A stretch of DNA of 64,000 nucleotides from Desulfonatronospira thiodismutans ASO3-1 (GCF_000174435.1 NZ_ACJN02000002.1:715490-779489), one strand, 5' to 3'. Shown: positions 18,286 to 26,531, numbered from the stretch's first letter. Notes: generated by a model from the sequence alone, not told the origin. Numbers and translations: made by a program.

Positions 18286-19536
18286 ATGTATGAGCAGTCA
18301 GGCGGTCCCAACTTAATCTGCACTGTGGGAACCAGCCTTTTATATTCCAGCCTCAAACCTTTAGACCCCGAGACAGCCTTTCAGTTATCCAGAGAACAGG
18401 TGCAGCCTCAGCATGCGGCTGATTATGATATTATGGATAAGGCAGGGTGGCTTCAAAAGCCGCAGGACCTTAAAGACAGGCTTTTTCAGATCAAAGAGGC
18501 CCTGGGCAGGCAGGAATTTACCCGTTTGGGCAAGCTACTGGCCTCTTTTCCGGCAGAGCTTCGGATGCTCGGGGCTGAAATCAATTCCATAGAGGCCATG
18601 GTCAGAAAGGGCTTTCTTGGGGACAACCGGGTCAGGCTTGTCCTTCTGGTCTCGGACACCCCGGATGGTGAGGCCATGGGAAGTGTGCTTCAGAGCTACT
18701 TTACGCACCCTGACTGCCATGTTGCTTTCGAGCAGTGCTATGTAGAAAAAGTGCAGGGGCTTCAGGATGAAAAGCCACTGGACTTTCAGACTGAAGGGCT
18801 GACCAACCTTGTACGTCTGCTGGGGGAGCATTTCCGCAAATGGGGAGGAGCAATTGCCATAAACGCCACTGGCGGTTACAAGGCGCAGATTGCCCTGGCT
18901 GTGGCATTTGGTCAGGCTGCTGGAGCTACTGTATATTATAAGCATGAAAGGTTTGACCAGGTCATAAAATTTCCCCGCATTCCACTGAGTCTGGATATGA
19001 GTCTGGTACAGAACAACCTCAAAGTATGGGCTGATCTGGCAGAACCAGGCTGTGTCCTTGATGAAAAAGATCTGAAGGATTTACTGGGAGATGATGCAAA
19101 CCTGCTTCAGAGCATGGCCTCCCTGCTGGACAGGGTCCAGGATGACGGAGCCACTCTGTTCAGCCTGTCTGCTCTGGGCATGGTTTACTGGGAGGCTTTC
19201 AGATCAGCCCATCCTGAAGTCTGCCTGGAGCCGGCTAAAGTAGATAAACGCCGGGGATGCCGTTTTCGGGACGACCATTATCCCGTTGGATTTAAAGAAT
19301 ATGTCCATAAATTTTACGATTCTTTTCCAGAACATGTGAGTGAATGTCACTCAGTACCCTACGACCGCCAGTCAGCCATAAAAAACCGTTTTTATGATCT
19401 CAAAAGCGGTATTATCGGCGAGTACAGTGACCGAAATGGTTTTGGGGCACGATTTCAGGTTCTCACCCTGGCTGCAAACGAACTGGAGCGCAGCTGGCTG
19501 GTTAAACGTTTTCAAGAGTGGCTTGAAGAGCAGTAG
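18286..19536 (+). CDS. CARF-domain CRISPR effector or ring nuclease, APE2256-like
   Basis: A 416-residue protein from ATG 18286 behind GGGGAGG. The N-terminal half is a CARF domain: NLICTVGTSLLYSS at residues 9-22 and INATGGYKAQIALAVAFGQAAGATVYY at about 193-219 (landmarks INATGGYK and ATVYYKHE). The next region (KFPRIPLSLD) is usual in CARF proteins of the APE2256/TIGR02619 group. The C-terminal 100 residues (around CRFRDDHYPVGFKE and GFGARFQVLTLAAN) form a separate small basic domain; a RelE-like RNase as in Cami1-type effectors is possible, but I cannot establish it. It would sense cyclic oligoadenylate from Cas10. Second CARF protein of the locus, so two outputs, or one output and one off-switch, may coexist. 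Confidence 0.72.
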   Translation: MYEQSGGPNLICTVGTSLLYSSLKPLDPETAFQLSREQVQPQHAADYDIMDKAGWLQKPQDLKDRLFQIKEALGRQEFTRLGKLLASFPAELRMLGAEINSIEAMVRKGFLGDNRVRLVLLVSDTPDGEAMGSVLQSYFTHPDCHVAFEQCYVEKVQGLQDEKPLDFQTEGLTNLVRLLGEHFRKWGGAIAINATGGYKAQIALAVAFGQAAGATVYYKHERFDQVIKFPRIPLSLDMSLVQNNLKVWADLAEPGCVLDEKDLKDLLGDDANLLQSMASLLDRVQDDGATLFSLSALGMVYWEAFRSAHPEVCLEPAKVDKRRGCRFRDDHYPVGFKEYVHKFYDSFPEHVSECHSVPYDRQSAIKNRFYDLKSGIIGEYSDRNGFGARFQVLTLAANELERSWLVKRFQEWLEEQ

Positions 19537-19613
19537 CCTGAACTTTGTTCATTTTGACGTCTGCTCATTTTTAAATACACATCGGTATGTCAGCAGCATA
19601 CTCTTTCCGTAAA

Positions 19614-19670
19614 CATTCAGGGGGCAATCAGTTGTAGTTCCAGGCCTGGCCGGTACCCGCCCCCTGAATG
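19614..19670. repeat. Palindromic element with CATTCAGGGG arms
   Basis: CATTCAGGGGGC (19614-19625) and GCCCCCTGAATG (19659-19670) are perfect 12-base arms around a 33-base loop. It may terminate the CARF gene transcript. The same CATTCAGGGG arm recurs in the palindrome at 60292-60358. Confidence 0.7.
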
Positions 19671-19973
19671 GCTGCCTCCTGCAATTTACCTGCATTTTTC
19701 AAGGCACTTTCCAAATTAAAAAATAAGCCCCGGCGCTTTCATCAGGCTGCAGTCCAGCTCAGTGATTCCAGCATGCTGCTGTGACCCAGTTTTTGTAATT
19801 TGATGTTTAAAGTGTGAACAATTTCACTCTTTGGCAGGAAAGCATGTATGCAATGGGGCATGGCTGGATTTATGAATGCTCTATGCCCATGCATGTGCTA
19901 TTGCTCCCATAATTTTTAAGGCTGCGTCTTTTTATAGGTAAACAATGGAGAAAAAATGAAAACAGGAGGATTT
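19671..19973. other. Intergenic region with TTTCCAAATTA motif
   Basis: No gene seen before the small ORF at 19974. A diverged copy of the TTTCCAAATAAAAAAATGC motif lies at 19708-19727. AACAGGAGGA just before 19974 is a good ribosome binding site. Confidence 0.4.
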
Positions 19974-20171
19974 ATGAGCAAGGAAAAGAACTATTGGAGG
20001 GATGAATTCCCAGGAGAGCTCGTGTTGCTTGGTATCATCGGCGGCATCTACTATCTGTCAAATCTATTTAAAAAGGAAGAACATCCCGAGTACAATCGAA
20101 GAATGGACGAATTCTGGAGGAGAAAAGATCTCAACATTCATCCCTTTTCCATAAATAAACGAAAAAAGTAG
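19974..20171 (+). CDS. Small protein with one hydrophobic segment (65 aa)
   Basis: Start ATG 19974, because ACAGGAGGATTT precedes it and would otherwise be coding from the upstream ATG at 19956. The sequence has charged ends and one hydrophobic stretch (ELVLLGIIGGIYYLSNLF, residues about 13-30) that could span or dock on a membrane. The rest is strongly basic. No family recognised. It lies between the CARF gene and array 2, next to the 32-residue peptide gene, on the same strand. Being so short it could also be a chance frame, but the ribosome binding site and spacing argue for a gene. Confidence 0.5.
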   Translation: MSKEKNYWRDEFPGELVLLGIIGGIYYLSNLFKKEEHPEYNRRMDEFWRRKDLNIHPFSINKRKK

Positions 20172-20370
20172 AGCACCTTCTCATAAAAAACTTAGTGTCA
20201 TCCCTGGGGCTGCAGTCCATTAGAAAGTGAATGAAGCAGCCCCTCCGGAAAGCTCACGGTGCAATCGATTTTTTCTGTTCGAGCTCATGAGTGTCTTGGT
20301 TACAGGCAAGTCTGATCTTGAAGTGTCAAGCCAGGCTAAGGAAAAACTATAAAGAGAACAGGAGGTTATT

Positions 20371-20469
20371 ATGAACGGTATTGTTATGGTACTTTCGAAA
20401 GTTGCCAGAGACCCCAGCGCACAAAAAATTGCTATCGAGATCATTCGAAGGATGCTTGTAAAAAGATAG
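20371..20469 (+). CDS. 32-residue peptide gene, copy 1
   Basis: ATG 20371 follows AACAGGAGG at ideal distance. The product is MNGIVMVLSKVARDPSAQKI then AIEIIRRMLVKR. It forms one amphipathic helix with a basic C-terminus. A paralogue at 22273-22371 differs at only five positions (residues 3, 5, 6, 10 and 28), with its own ribosome binding site. The upstream 80 bases are also conserved (20289-20370 with 22191-22272). Conservation of the frame, start context and stop position between copies supports a real gene. Such small amphipathic cationic peptides can be membrane-active (type I toxin-like) or regulatory; the function is unknown. Confidence 0.65.
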   Translation: MNGIVMVLSKVARDPSAQKIAIEIIRRMLVKR

Positions 20470-20520
20470 TTTTGTTACTGTCCTGAAGGATGAATTGCCC
20501 TCTGAGTTGGCCGGTCCTGA

Positions 20521-20690
20521 GCCCCGATGCCGACGCCCTGTTCTGGCAGTCTGCCTGTCATCTGCACTTGAATGAAGTGGAGCAGGGCCGGCAAAAAGCC
20601 CAAGACCTGTCTGATTTTTCACCAGGCTATCCCTTTTTGAAGAAGCTTGTAAAGGCTATTGAGAAGGTAGAGCAAAAGCACAAAGTGTAA
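20521..20690 (+). pseudogene. Duplicated 3' end of the TPR gene
   Basis: Bases 20521-20690 repeat 13201-13370, the last 56 codons and stop of the TPR protein, with few substitutions. No N-terminal part is present; an open frame from 20490 adds only ten unrelated residues. It is a by-product of the duplication that carried the CRISPR leader to this site. Confidence 0.85.
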
Positions 20691-21167
20691 GCACGTCCTG
20701 CAAAAAAGGAGTGTCTGGTGTCATCCCGGGGGGCTGCAATCCATAAAAGGATATGCAGTCACCCGGGAAAAATCGACATTTGTCTGAGTGTTATTGAAAA
20801 GGTTCACTTGATTTTTTTGTGTTTTGAATTATTAAGCACAAAATATGCCAAAATAAAAGGTTTGTTTTCCAGTAAACGAATTTTTTGTTAAAAAGTATTT
20901 AAATTCAGATATTTACCTCTTAAAAAATTATAAAGCCATTGTTAAGACACACCTTTTGGGATTTTTGTAGAAACTCTCCAACCATCTGTTTTTATTGAAT
21001 CTGGGTTAAAAAGGGTGAACCGGAGTAAATATTCAATTGTTTCGGCAAGTTAATTGATTTTTGTCCCTCCAGAAAGCACTTTCAAATTTACCGGCAGGCA
21101 AAATCGGGGTAGGGTGAACTTTTTGCCTCTCAAAACCATTGACAGGAGCGGGTTTATAAGTCTAAGT
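20691..21167 (+). promoter_or_regulatory. Leader region of CRISPR array 2 (duplicate of array 1 leader)
   Basis: Near-identical to 13371-13851, with scattered substitutions and a few single-base indels, including the TTGACA just before the first repeat. The duplication as a whole spans 13201-13887 and 20521-21203, so it includes the 3' end of the TPR gene, the leader and the first repeat. Confidence 0.8.
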
Positions 21168-21918
21168 GTCCGAAGGACTGGCTGGGTTTAGAACCATTGC
21201 GGCAATTATCTATGATACTATCTCTCCATTCAGAGAGGTCCGAAGGACTGGCTGGGTTTAGAACCATTGCGGCTGATGTATACGAAAGCCGCCGGTATCG
21301 GCGGCCTTCGGTCCGAAGGACTGGCTGGGTTTAGAACCATTGCGGCTTTTAGCTTTTGTAGTACCTCGGGGTCGCTACTTGGGTCCGAAGGACTGGCTGG
21401 GTTTAGAACCATTGCGGCTGTGTTACTTACCCTGCAAAATCCTCTACCTTACCGTCCGAAGGACTGGCTGGGTTTAGAACCATTGCGGCCTTGCCCCATT
21501 TGATGAGCACACGACTGGTGAGCTGTCCGAAGGACTGGCTGGGTTTAGAACCATTGCGGCTTATTTCTGGGAGTGTAGACCCAGGCCCTCAATATCGTCC
21601 GAAGGACTGGCTGGGTTTAGAACCATTGCGGCTGTTAGGGTTTGAGTAAAATTTTCTTAATTCTGATGTCCGAAGGACTGGCTGGGTTTAGAACCATTGC
21701 GGCATGACTTCAAGACCCCTTAGTATCTTTAATTCTTTGTCCGAAGGACTGGCTGGGTTTAGAACCATTGCGGCAAGAGGTACCTCGTGGTCCTCCATGA
21801 AATTACCAGGGTCCGAAGGACTGGCTGGGTTTAGAACCATTGCGGCTTGAGCTACTGTAATGTATACGTCCTCCTTGAAATAGTCCGAAGGACTGGCTGG
21901 GTTTAGAACCATTGCGAC
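21168..21918 (+). CRISPR. CRISPR array 2: 11 repeats, 10 spacers, variant repeat
   Basis: Repeats of 36 bp start at 21168, 21238, 21311, 21383, 21454, 21525, 21597, 21668, 21739, 21811 and 21883; spacers are 34-37 bp. The repeat differs from array 1 at two bases: GGCTGGG for GGCAGGG, and ATTGCGGC for ATTGCGAC at the 3' end. The last repeat keeps the array 1 ending GCGAC. The GTCC/GGAC hairpin is unchanged. The shared leader is on the left, so transcription is on +. Confidence 0.98.
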
Positions 21919-22272
21919 AAGTGGATCTAATCCACTTACCCAGAATGGTCTGTCATTGACCGGCTTTCAATGGCCCACTTCATTGCCACCACAACAACTC
22001 CTCCTCATGATCCTCTGATTAGAACAATTGATAATCGCTTAAGTGGGTCCACTTAGTGACCGCCTTAATGCGGTCTGGCCTGGCGATATTTACAAATCCT
22101 TTGTCTCAAATTCCGTAACCAGCACTCATTCTTTAAACAACTTTCCTAATAAAAAAATAAGGCATCAGGATGCTTCGATAGCTTTCTTTCGAGTGTCTTG
22201 GTTGAAGGCAAGTCTGATCTTGAAGTGTCAAACCAGGTTAAGGAAAAAGTATAAAGAGAACAGGAGGACATT
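21919..22272. other. Intergenic region with hairpins after array 2
   Basis: AAGTGGAT/ATCCACTT forms a hairpin immediately after the last repeat and GACCGC/GCGGTC another at about 22056-22073; either could end array transcription. A diverged TTTCCTAATAAAAAAATAA motif is at 22142-22163. From 22191 the sequence copies the upstream region of the 32-residue peptide gene. Confidence 0.45.
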
Positions 22273-22371
22273 ATGAACAATATCATTAAGGTACTGTCGA
22301 TAGTTGCCAGGGACCCCAGCGCTCAAAAAATTGCTATCGAGATCATTCGAAGGGTGCTTGTAAAAAGATAA
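22273..22371 (+). CDS. 32-residue peptide gene, copy 2
   Basis: Starts at ATG 22273 after AACAGGAGG. The product starts MNNIIKVLSIVARDPSAQKI and ends RRVLVKR. It differs from copy 1 only in hydrophobic or polar exchanges near the N-terminus and one near the C-terminus, keeping length 32. It is followed 49 bases later by the EcsC-family gene on the same strand, so it may be the leader gene of that transcript. The block from 22191 to about 22385 is the homologous unit. Confidence 0.65.
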   Translation: MNNIIKVLSIVARDPSAQKIAIEIIRRVLVKR

Positions 22372-22420
22372 TTTTGTCATTGTATGTATGATTTTTTATA
22401 AAATATAAGGAGCTTAGATT

Positions 22421-23050
22421 ATGCAGAACAATACAGATCTAGACCAGGGAAAGATGCTGCAGGTGCTGAACTGGGGCTATGGTAAAGCTCTTAATGGCGT
22501 TGCTGGAATGAGCTCTGCAAGTGAAATTGCCGAAGGCTACATGAATGGCAATGGAACTACACTTGATAAGGCGAACTCCTTAGTCAGGTGGCAGTGTGCT
22601 AAAGCCGGCACCTCGGGTTTTGTATCCAACCTGGGCGGATTGATGACCATGCCTGTAGGTATTCCAGCCAACATCGCCAGTGTAATTTATGTCCAGATCC
22701 GCATGGTAGTAGCTATAGCACATATGGGCGGATACGACATTCAAGACGATCGGGTGAGAACTCTGGTGTATGTTTGTCTTGTAGGCAATAACGCTCAGCA
22801 AATACTGAAGCAGGCCGGAGTGACGCTTGGCAGAAAAGTCGCTCAGAGGGCCGTTAATAAGATATCCGGCAGGGCGCTCATCGAATTGAACAAAAAGGTG
22901 GGCTTTCGCCTGGCTACCAAGTTCGGCGAACGAGGAATTGTAAACTTTGGCAAGGCGGTTCCCCTGGCAGGTGGCCTGGTCGGCGGTAGTTTCGATTATG
23001 TAACAACAAAAGGGGTCGGCAAAGCAGCCACCATGATCTTTATTGAATAA
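22421..23050 (+). CDS. EcsC-family protein
   Basis: A 209-residue protein with AAGGAG before ATG 22421. It shows the EcsC-family pattern: an N-terminal helix, a central conserved block (KAGTSGFVSNLGGLMTMPVG, then IPANIASVIYVQIRMVVAIAH), the DDRVRTLVYVCLVG segment and a C-terminal AVPLAGGLVGGSFDYV glycine-rich turn. EcsC proteins are membrane-associated and of unknown function; the name comes from the Bacillus ecs operon. The hydrophobic glycine-rich segments suit membrane insertion. It sits downstream of the small-peptide gene and upstream of other small membrane proteins. Confidence 0.72.
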   Translation: MQNNTDLDQGKMLQVLNWGYGKALNGVAGMSSASEIAEGYMNGNGTTLDKANSLVRWQCAKAGTSGFVSNLGGLMTMPVGIPANIASVIYVQIRMVVAIAHMGGYDIQDDRVRTLVYVCLVGNNAQQILKQAGVTLGRKVAQRAVNKISGRALIELNKKVGFRLATKFGERGIVNFGKAVPLAGGLVGGSFDYVTTKGVGKAATMIFIE

Positions 23051-23142
23051 CCTGCAGGTACTGGATTGAAATGGTCGCCTTTTGAACCGTAAGTATAACC
23101 AGTAAGTATAACCAAGAGTAAAATTTTTTCAAGGAGGGTGTT

Positions 23143-23343
23143 ATGAACAGGAGAAGTGTTTTGGATGCAAGCTTTGACCGCAGCAGGGGAGGAAACATTC
23201 ATGCCGAGGGGGATGCGGCGGATATCATAGGTTATGCAGTAGCAGCTACAATTGTGTTTACAGGTACAGCCTGGGCCTATGTTCTTACCCGCAAGAAAAA
23301 TGATAACCATGGAAAGCCGGCCAGGAAAAAGCGTTGGAGATAA
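23143..23343 (+). CDS. Small single-pass membrane protein (66 aa)
   Basis: ATG 23143 is preceded by CAAGGAGGGTG. Residues about 27-48 (DIIGYAVAATIVFTGTAWAYVL) are a clear transmembrane helix, followed by a very basic tail (TRKKNDNHGKPARKKRWR), so the C-terminus should face the cytoplasm. No family recognised. The spacing and strand fit an operon with the EcsC gene. Confidence 0.55.
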   Translation: MNRRSVLDASFDRSRGGNIHAEGDAADIIGYAVAATIVFTGTAWAYVLTRKKNDNHGKPARKKRWR

Positions 23344-23429
23344 GATTTAAGTTCATAATAGCTGGAAATTAAGGATGTCAATGGTGAGATGCATCTACAA
23401 AAGTCGAAAAATCAATAAGTTATAAATCA

Positions 23430-23711
23430 ATGAGTTGTTTAGGTTGCAGATGTCTGAATTTTTCATTCTCCGACTTTTTGCAGGTGCACCTGGTAAAGCT
23501 GATTGCTCGGCTCTCTGCACGATTTGGTGTTGCAGTCTCGAATAAAGCAGCTGCGCAGGAAGTCACCGTTATTGGTGCAGTGGGTGGAGCAACAGTAAAC
23601 TGGGTCTTTATGTCTCACTTTCAGAACATGGCACGAGGTCATTTCAGTGTTCGTAGACTGGAGCGTATGTATGGAATTGAAGATGTTTGCAGAGAGTACG
23701 AACAAGTGTAA
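23430..23711 (+). pseudogene. C-terminal fragment of a second EcsC-family protein
   Basis: From about 23480 the frame encodes LVKLIARLSARFGVAVSNKA, then QEVTVIGAVGGATVNWVFMS, and ends with HFSVRRLERMYGIEDVCREY. This is the usual end of EcsC-family proteins, differing from the intact neighbour at 22421. The N-terminal two thirds are missing; the preceding sequence belongs to a dispersed CGACTTTTTGCAG repeat at 23471-23483, so the truncation point coincides with that repeat. A translated remnant is unlikely to be functional. Confidence 0.55.
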
Positions 23712-23742
23712 GCAGTCGAATAAATCAGGATAAGGAGCAAAT

Positions 23743-24363
23743 ATGTTAGATGACAGCAGATATTTCAGAGTTAGGGTTTCTCCCTCTTTTTGTCCTGAAA
23801 ACATTGAGCTTGAAAGTTTTATCTTTGAGAACAATGTTGAAAATTATGCCTACGAAAAAAATCTGGAAATGATATATGAAAATATAGATAATTTTTTTGA
23901 TCAAAAACCAGATTCTTACTACTATCTAAATTATGATGAAGTAGTAGCACTCATTATATCCTGGTTTGGAATTAAAAGTTTTAACCCTATCCTATGCAAC
24001 ACGGTTCTGCAGTATTTGAATATTGATTCAAACGAGGCCTTCGGTGTGGATGATGATTTCAGGGAACGCTCAGCAGAGAGTGCATCAACTATTTTATTTC
24101 AAAAAAAGATGTCAGAATTAGGTAATGACAAGGGCAGCAATGTTTATACACAGGATGCTATTGATGAATTTAAAAAATACAGCCTATCATCCAGGCTGAC
24201 ACATGCCGCAGTCGTGGTGGCTTTTAAGATTATCCAAAGTCCAAATTTTAATGAACTATTACAGTATATTATCGTAGACGCTCGATTTGCACTTTTATAC
24301 ATCCAAAAGAAAAATGCTGTTTTTAACAAGAAAAAAGAAGATACGAGTGATTTGGTTCAATAA
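23743..24363 (+). CDS. Hypothetical protein (206 aa)
   Basis: An acidic soluble protein with ATAAGGAGCAA before ATG 23743. It has no signal peptide or transmembrane helix; there are many Tyr, Asn and Asp residues, helical segments around 55-90 and 140-190, and a lysine-rich end. AT content is higher than in the CRISPR genes. No family recognised. The position after the EcsC genes on the same strand suggests the same small-gene cluster. Confidence 0.55.
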   Translation: MLDDSRYFRVRVSPSFCPENIELESFIFENNVENYAYEKNLEMIYENIDNFFDQKPDSYYYLNYDEVVALIISWFGIKSFNPILCNTVLQYLNIDSNEAFGVDDDFRERSAESASTILFQKKMSELGNDKGSNVYTQDAIDEFKKYSLSSRLTHAAVVVAFKIIQSPNFNELLQYIIVDARFALLYIQKKNAVFNKKKEDTSDLVQ

Positions 24364-24459
24364 TCATGTTTGAAAATTGTTACTGATGCTTTGCTACAAT
24401 AAGGCCTGTGTTTATCGAATAGAATAGCCAGAACAAGATTTCTTTCAAGGAGGGCAGAC

Positions 24460-24756
24460 ATGACTGATGCTGAAAAAATCATAGATCAGATTGAGCAGAA
24501 AATCGGCCAGTCAGAAGGACATGGTGAGGAGCTGAAAAAAGAGATCCAAAGCGATGTCCGGGCTGTGGATGATTATATAGACCGGCGTATTGAGCAACTG
24601 GGAAATCAGATCCGGTCTGAGGTGGCTCAAAGTATGGAGGCATACCGTGAGGAGATGGTGGAGTTGAATGGTTGTCTGCGTATGTATATAATTTATACTT
24701 GGGCAGGCATTGCCTCAGTCGTAATTTTCTATCTGGTCAGAAGTGTCCTGATGTGA
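24460..24756 (+). CDS. Coiled-coil, tail-anchored membrane protein (98 aa)
   Basis: ATG 24460 is preceded by TCAAGGAGGG. Residues 1-70 are an acidic heptad-like helix (IIDQIEQKIGQ, IDRRIEQLGNQIRSEVAQSM) and residues about 77-97 (YIIYTWAGIASVVIFYLV) one transmembrane helix at the extreme C-terminus. This architecture matches small oligomeric membrane proteins that anchor a cytoplasmic stalk. No named family. Confidence 0.6.
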   Translation: MTDAEKIIDQIEQKIGQSEGHGEELKKEIQSDVRAVDDYIDRRIEQLGNQIRSEVAQSMEAYREEMVELNGCLRMYIIYTWAGIASVVIFYLVRSVLM

Positions 24757-25240
24757 GCATCGCTTATCTTTAGCGTTTCAATATCCTTACCCTTGGGTGG
24801 AAAGAGCAACAGTTTATCAAATGGAGTTGAATTTATGGTAACAGTTCAGCCCATTTTAAGGAAAGCAGGGGACAGGCACCCCAGCCCTTGTATTCTATTG
24901 ATGTAAGAAAACAGGCTTAGAAAAACAATGACTGGGAGAGCCAGTCCCCATGCCACATGCAAATGGCTAAACTGTTACTTTTTATGCAAAGCTTGGATTT
25001 GATTTATTTTGAAAACAAAGCCAGGAAAAAGGCCAGGCGGTGTTTTTTCCTGGAAGATCCTTCCAGGTTTAGAACCAGGGTGGTGCAGAATAAAAAGCGC
25101 AAAAAAGAGTTGCGTCCCAAAGTAAAGTGCTGGAAAAATGAGCTTTGCAGCTTGTAAAAATCTGCAGTCAACCAGGGAAAACCCAGCTGTTTAAAAAATC
25201 ACACCGGTAAAACCTAAATTGAAAAAAAGCGAGGTGACTC
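24757..25240. other. Intergenic region with dispersed repeat copy
   Basis: Bases 24832-24974 are a diverged duplicate of 26532-26670: both begin TTTATGGTAACAGTT, contain GGGACAGG, and end CCATGCCACATGCAAATGG. A 66-codon frame at 24957-25157 starts inside this repeat and has no ribosome binding site, so it is not called. GAGGTGACTC before 25241 is the next gene's ribosome binding site. Confidence 0.5.
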
Positions 25241-25825
25241 ATGAACAAAGGTTTTTCTTCTCTGCGGGATAAAGTGACCAGTGCCGTGGACAAAGCCGGT
25301 GAGTTCATCAGTAAGGAGAGAAGTATCCAGCTTTCGCAGAAAGTGATCAACCAAGCCTTGCAGGCCGAGGAGGAGACAGTCAAGGGACTCAGGCAAAAGG
25401 GCCTGAGCCGGGTTCAGGTTGATATAGAAAAGGACAGAATCGATGCCACCGGGCTTATTCAGGACAAAAATATGCAATTTGAGATTGGCCTTGTGCCCAA
25501 AGAGGTGTCCTGGAACCGGCAGGAGCAGTTGATGCATTTTCAGGTTGACGGCCTGAAGATCAAAAGTACCGTCCAGGGAGTATTTCCGGCAATAAAGACC
25601 GCCTTTATCCACATGGTCCTGACAGTTATTGGGGCGCACAGAGCCTTAAAACTAACCGGCCTGGATATCCAGGAAGGCTCTATCCGACTGGATGTGCGTG
25701 ACCTTTTAAAGAGTGCTGCCGGCATTGCCGGTCTGGTGCAGATAAAATCCATTCATGCCGAACCAGCTACTTTAAGGATTGTATATAAGCCGGACATTGA
25801 AAACGTCTTCAATCCTCACCAATGA
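25241..25825 (+). CDS. Hypothetical protein, possible lipid-binding beta/alpha fold (194 aa)
   Basis: ATG 25241 follows GCGAGGTGACTC. Residues 1-60 are helical (KVTSAVDKAGEFISKERSIQ, VINQALQAEEETVKGLRQKG). Then come alternating beta strands (SRVQVDIEKDRIDATGLI, FEIGLVPKEVSW) and an amphipathic helix (FPAIKTAFIHMVLTVIGAH). The mix recalls LmeA/DUF2993-type proteins, but I cannot confirm it. There is no signal peptide. A 98-bp fragment similar to codons 31-63 lies at 34762-34859, showing the gene once had a second copy in this region. Confidence 0.5.
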   Translation: MNKGFSSLRDKVTSAVDKAGEFISKERSIQLSQKVINQALQAEEETVKGLRQKGLSRVQVDIEKDRIDATGLIQDKNMQFEIGLVPKEVSWNRQEQLMHFQVDGLKIKSTVQGVFPAIKTAFIHMVLTVIGAHRALKLTGLDIQEGSIRLDVRDLLKSAAGIAGLVQIKSIHAEPATLRIVYKPDIENVFNPHQ

Positions 25826-26368
25826 TGTGACTGCAACAGGTTCTTTTTGTTGTTGATTGCTAAATTTTTCACTGCCCGACTCTTTGCAAGTACATCATGT
25901 AATCCAACATGATATCTTTTTGTAATGAATCTTGCTTTTCGCACTTGATCATTAAGGCGATTAGCACAAATTTCAAGTAAACATGTTGGTAACTTTATAT
26001 AACACCATGCCCATCTGGATTACGTGCACAGCGTAAACTCATATCCTTAGCCAAGGAGGGGTTGGGGGTGGTTATATGAAATCCTTTCCTTTTTCGGATG
26101 TTGCCCTGAAAGGGCCTCTTTTTCCGCGCATGGTCGCGGAAAAAAACCTAAATACTTACCAAGCACCTGATGTTCTTTCTTGAATAAACTTTTCCCGCTG
26201 AGATATCATAATCCGCTTAGTTCCACCCCCGTATTTCGCTTATCTGCGTTAGATTAAAAAAAATATTGTGATGAAATTTTGAAAACAATGAACTAAGTTT
26301 AGCAAATACAATTGTCCGTGATAGGTAGTTACTTAATCTGTAAATTTTTAAACTTAGGGAGAAAAGTC
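25826..26368. other. Intergenic region with terminator-like hairpins
   Basis: Includes CGACTCTTTGCAA at 25877-25889 (dispersed motif), a GCCCT/AGGGC hairpin near 26103-26115, and the strong palindrome at 26119-26144 listed separately. A 35-codon frame from about 26076 spans these hairpins and is not called. The remainder is AT-rich with no gene seen. Confidence 0.45.
26119..26144. terminator. Bidirectional terminator-like hairpin
   Basis: TTTTTCCGCG (26119-26128) pairs with CGCGGAAAAA (26135-26144) around a 6-base loop. The GC stem flanked by T and A runs would stop transcription from either side. Confidence 0.6.
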
Positions 26369-26506
26369 ATGGCATTTCCACTTTTTTTTCCAATAATTAT
26401 TCCTGCAATAAAATTTATCACTCAACACATTATAAATAAAAGTTGTGAAGGTGATTGTTATGAAAGCAAACCAGAAGCAGAAGATGGAGATAAAGAATCA
26501 AATTAG
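26369..26506 (+). CDS. Hydrophobic miniprotein (45 aa)
   Basis: ATG 26369 follows TTAGGGAGAAAAGTC. Residues 1-17 (AFPLFFPIIIPAIKFI) are very hydrophobic and the C-terminal 20 residues very acidic (ESKPEAEDGDKESN), with two cysteines between. It could be a single-span or membrane-attached peptide. Too short to assign. The ribosome binding site and the amphipathic design make it more likely than chance; it lies in the same cluster of small membrane genes. Confidence 0.4.
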   Translation: MAFPLFFPIIIPAIKFITQHIINKSCEGDCYESKPEAEDGDKESN

Positions 26507-26531
26507 TAAATTTCAAAATGAATATTGCGTG

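Noticed and set aside
24957..25157. 66-codon basic frame
   Set aside because: It starts inside the dispersed repeat at 24832-24974, lacks a ribosome binding site, and shows no family features.
26076..26183. 35-codon frame starting near a GGTGG
   Set aside because: It runs through two hairpins that look like terminators and has no recognised protein character.
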